NCBI GenBank assembly: GCA_900617975.1
Contig: UZAE01012029.1
Span: 1-47,655, forward strand
Source: Rodentolepis nana
Lineage: Eukaryota > Platyhelminthes > Cestoda > Cyclophyllidea > Hymenolepididae
Direction of reading: 5' to 3'
DNA: 47,655 bases
Shown here: positions 40,901-43,900 of the stretch, one piece after another
Position numbering within the stretch: position 1 is the first letter of the stretch
Layout: the number at the start of each line of letters is the position of its first letter
The notes under the pieces: generated by a model
What the model was told of the DNA's origin: nothing
What the model saw: the letters and a program-made list of their open reading frames with translations, nothing else
Database searches by the model: none
Made by a program: the position numbers and the translations under genes

Positions 40901-43900
40901 ATAAGCCGTTGTCAGCCTGACGATGTTTGGATCAGCAAATATTGGCAGTAAAGGGCTCATCTTGTGGCCCTTTTTAAAAGCCTTTGTTTAGTTAACAAAG
41001 AGTTTTAGAGTAATTGCACAACTCTTTCATCTCTATGATTCTAAGTCAGCTGTGGCGAGCGATATCTAGTGGGAAGCTTAATCGTGGCGGTTGAAGCAAA
41101 GCTTCTCCTCATTCCAGAAGCAAAGACGGTTTTATTTTTTAGAATAATATATTGCTTGCTTGATTTAAAATTAAATGCCAAGCACATTGATCTGAAGAAA
41201 TATAATTTCAAAAACACATATGCTAATATACTATATATCTATCGTATCCCATTACTCCTAGCCTCGTATGTAGGCACTTTGGGCGTATCATTCAACCGCC
41301 TGAACCAACTTTGTAGTTAGCAAAGAAATCACCACGATGAACCAAATATGGGAAAGTTGCAAGTTGAAAAGTTTAGAATAAAAACTTTTCGAAAGATTGA
41401 AATTAACTTTGAATTTCGCAAATCCTTAATAAGGACTTTCGCTTTTTCAAATGAAAGAACACTTCTAGCTTCTCTTATAAAATAATGCCTAACAACTTTG
41501 AGAGAATTAAGATGATTATGTTGACATAAAATCCTTTCTATATAACTTGGGCATCAATGAAAATTGTGCTACCTTTTGCTAATCAATAATGACCAACTTA
41601 TGCTATTCCATAGGTCAAATCACCAACAGATCAGCAAATAATTTCTCCATAATCCCAAAAGAAAAACTTTTAAGAAAGAAAGAGTCGAATGTGCTCACTA
41701 AAGTCTTATCTGTGTGTTGAGAAAGATACAATGGAACTACCTCTGTGAACTTGGGCCAAAGACTATAGAAATCCGATCTAGGAAACAGATGATTCCTTGT
41801 TAGCCAATAGTAGGTTCAGTACCTTGAATTGATCTTCGTCTTCTCTTTTTTGGTGATAAAAACCACGTTGGCATGTTTGACAGTCTGTCATTACTGAGTT
41901 ATTTTTGCTCGTTGCTTCATCAGTGCTGTTGTTGAAAAATAACCACTGGATGCAACCTTGAACATTCTTGCAAAATTTATGGGTGCATTTTCAATAGCCA
42001 TGCCTCTGAGTTTGTAAGATATCTTTCAAAACTTTTTGTGACATTTCCCTACGTCGAATTGGTGGGAATGCAACAGACCCACCTCTCTGAGCCAAAAATT
42101 GAATTGCTTTGTCGCCAACAGAGGCTGCAAATGTTACTTAATATCGCTATCGAATATCGATAATATACTTTTTTCCGATTTTGCGACTTCCTAGTTCCAT
42201 GGGATCAATTTAATAAAAGCAAAGAAATCGACGCCAACCATTTGGGGGGGGGGGGGGGTGGAGGGTTAAATGGACGAAGGGGATTTCGAACAGAAACTTG
42301 ACCAATCATCCCTGAATAACTGCTACCAGGCTGAAAGTTTGACGTAAAGTGTCTAGGCAGATTTTTTACCACTCCCGAGGGGATTGAAGAAATTTTCACA
42401 ATCTAAAAAATAATCCATTTTATGAAGGTCATGCTTAATGCGCATGGGTATGCGACAGACTTACTTCCACGTGGTGCACCCTGGGCAACGTATACTCATA
42501 CGGCTAAGAAGTATATAACTCGGTAGTTGACTTCAAACTACCATGAGTAAGTCTATTAACTGGCAGTTGACTTCTGAGTTCAAACTATCATGACCCGAAG
42601 TATATAACTCGGTAGTTGACTTCTCACTTCACACCACCATGACCTCACGGTATGTCATACTCCACCACTTTCACTGTACTCATCTTACCTTTTTCTCTCT
42701 ACCTTCATGACTGTCGCTTACTCCTGTAAATCACTCTTCTGTCCCCCCCCCTCTCGACTTTTTCTAACTTAGATGTTCCTCCCCTTTTTGAATCCCGAAG
42801 TCAGCTAATGGGCTAATGAAAATTATCAAAATGTCTGCCATTTGAAATAAAGAAATAAATAAATGCTATATGCGCATTTGGGTGGGGAATTCAGAAAAAA
42901 ATATTGGACACTGATGACAGCAGATTTTCTTCTGTCGACAAATGAAAAGATTGAAATTACGAGAAAATAACAAAAACTATAAATTACGAAAAATTTCGAA
43001 ATACTTGATTCAGAATTCTTTATCGATCCCACAAAAGTCTTGAGATAGCGGATCAAAATGCGTGGCAAATTGGACACCGAACAATTGTTGTTTCAAAAGT
43101 TATTTATTTCAATTGTTTAAAATTCTTTCCTTTGTAATTTTCGGTGTACTTTAAAAGTTAAAGAATTCGATTCCCTAGGTTTAAAGGTTAGTAGTTTAAC
43201 CCCATTCTATGCCCAATAAATCGCATCGAAACTTTCAGACACGTACGTAGCCACTTTCGGACAATTAGGCCGAGGTAGAAAATGACTCCCCAAAATTGTA
43301 TTCACGTGCTAAACGCGCTTCTAATAATAGACACAACCTTGGCAGGAAATTTAAAAAAAAATTTGCAGCTTTTAGACCCTACTTAAATATTTACATATGC
43401 GCAATGCAATTGGAAGACAACTCTTTCCATTCTCAAGCATTCAAATATTCAAGAACCTCCCAAGTTGGAGCCCTACGACGTAGTTCTATGACAAGTAAAT
43501 CAAATGCCAAAATGGTGGCGGAGCGTTGCGGGAATAAAAGGGAGCAGATTGATTTTATGACCAGCAGTAACAGCGATACAAAATATATTGCCACACACTC
43601 AACGTTTGAGGAAGCTAAAGGCGAATACTTTCGATCTATCGGGGATCCCACGAATTAATTAGATATTTATTAAAGTAAACGGTGGAAATCGTTTCAACTC
43701 CTCATTTAGAGGTTAAATAACGCGTCAAAACAGGTCTGCCGTCAGTCAACAAGCTTCCCAACTTAACCTATCGATCGTATCAATCCTAAAATAAAAGTTC
43801 CCAACAAGTGCTACAAATATTTGCTCTAGATCGAAAGGTCATCAATGAGAGTCAACTATCAAAGTTTGTTTTGATCAAAGTAATAAGTATACGCACTTCT

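Larger units (their letters stand above)
40330..43896 (-). other. Intron 2
   Basis: 3.6 kb with a G15 tract, SINE-like copy 6 and a 120-codon plus-strand open frame (43296-43658) of unknown status. The rest is AT-rich and unremarkable. Confidence 0.8.
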
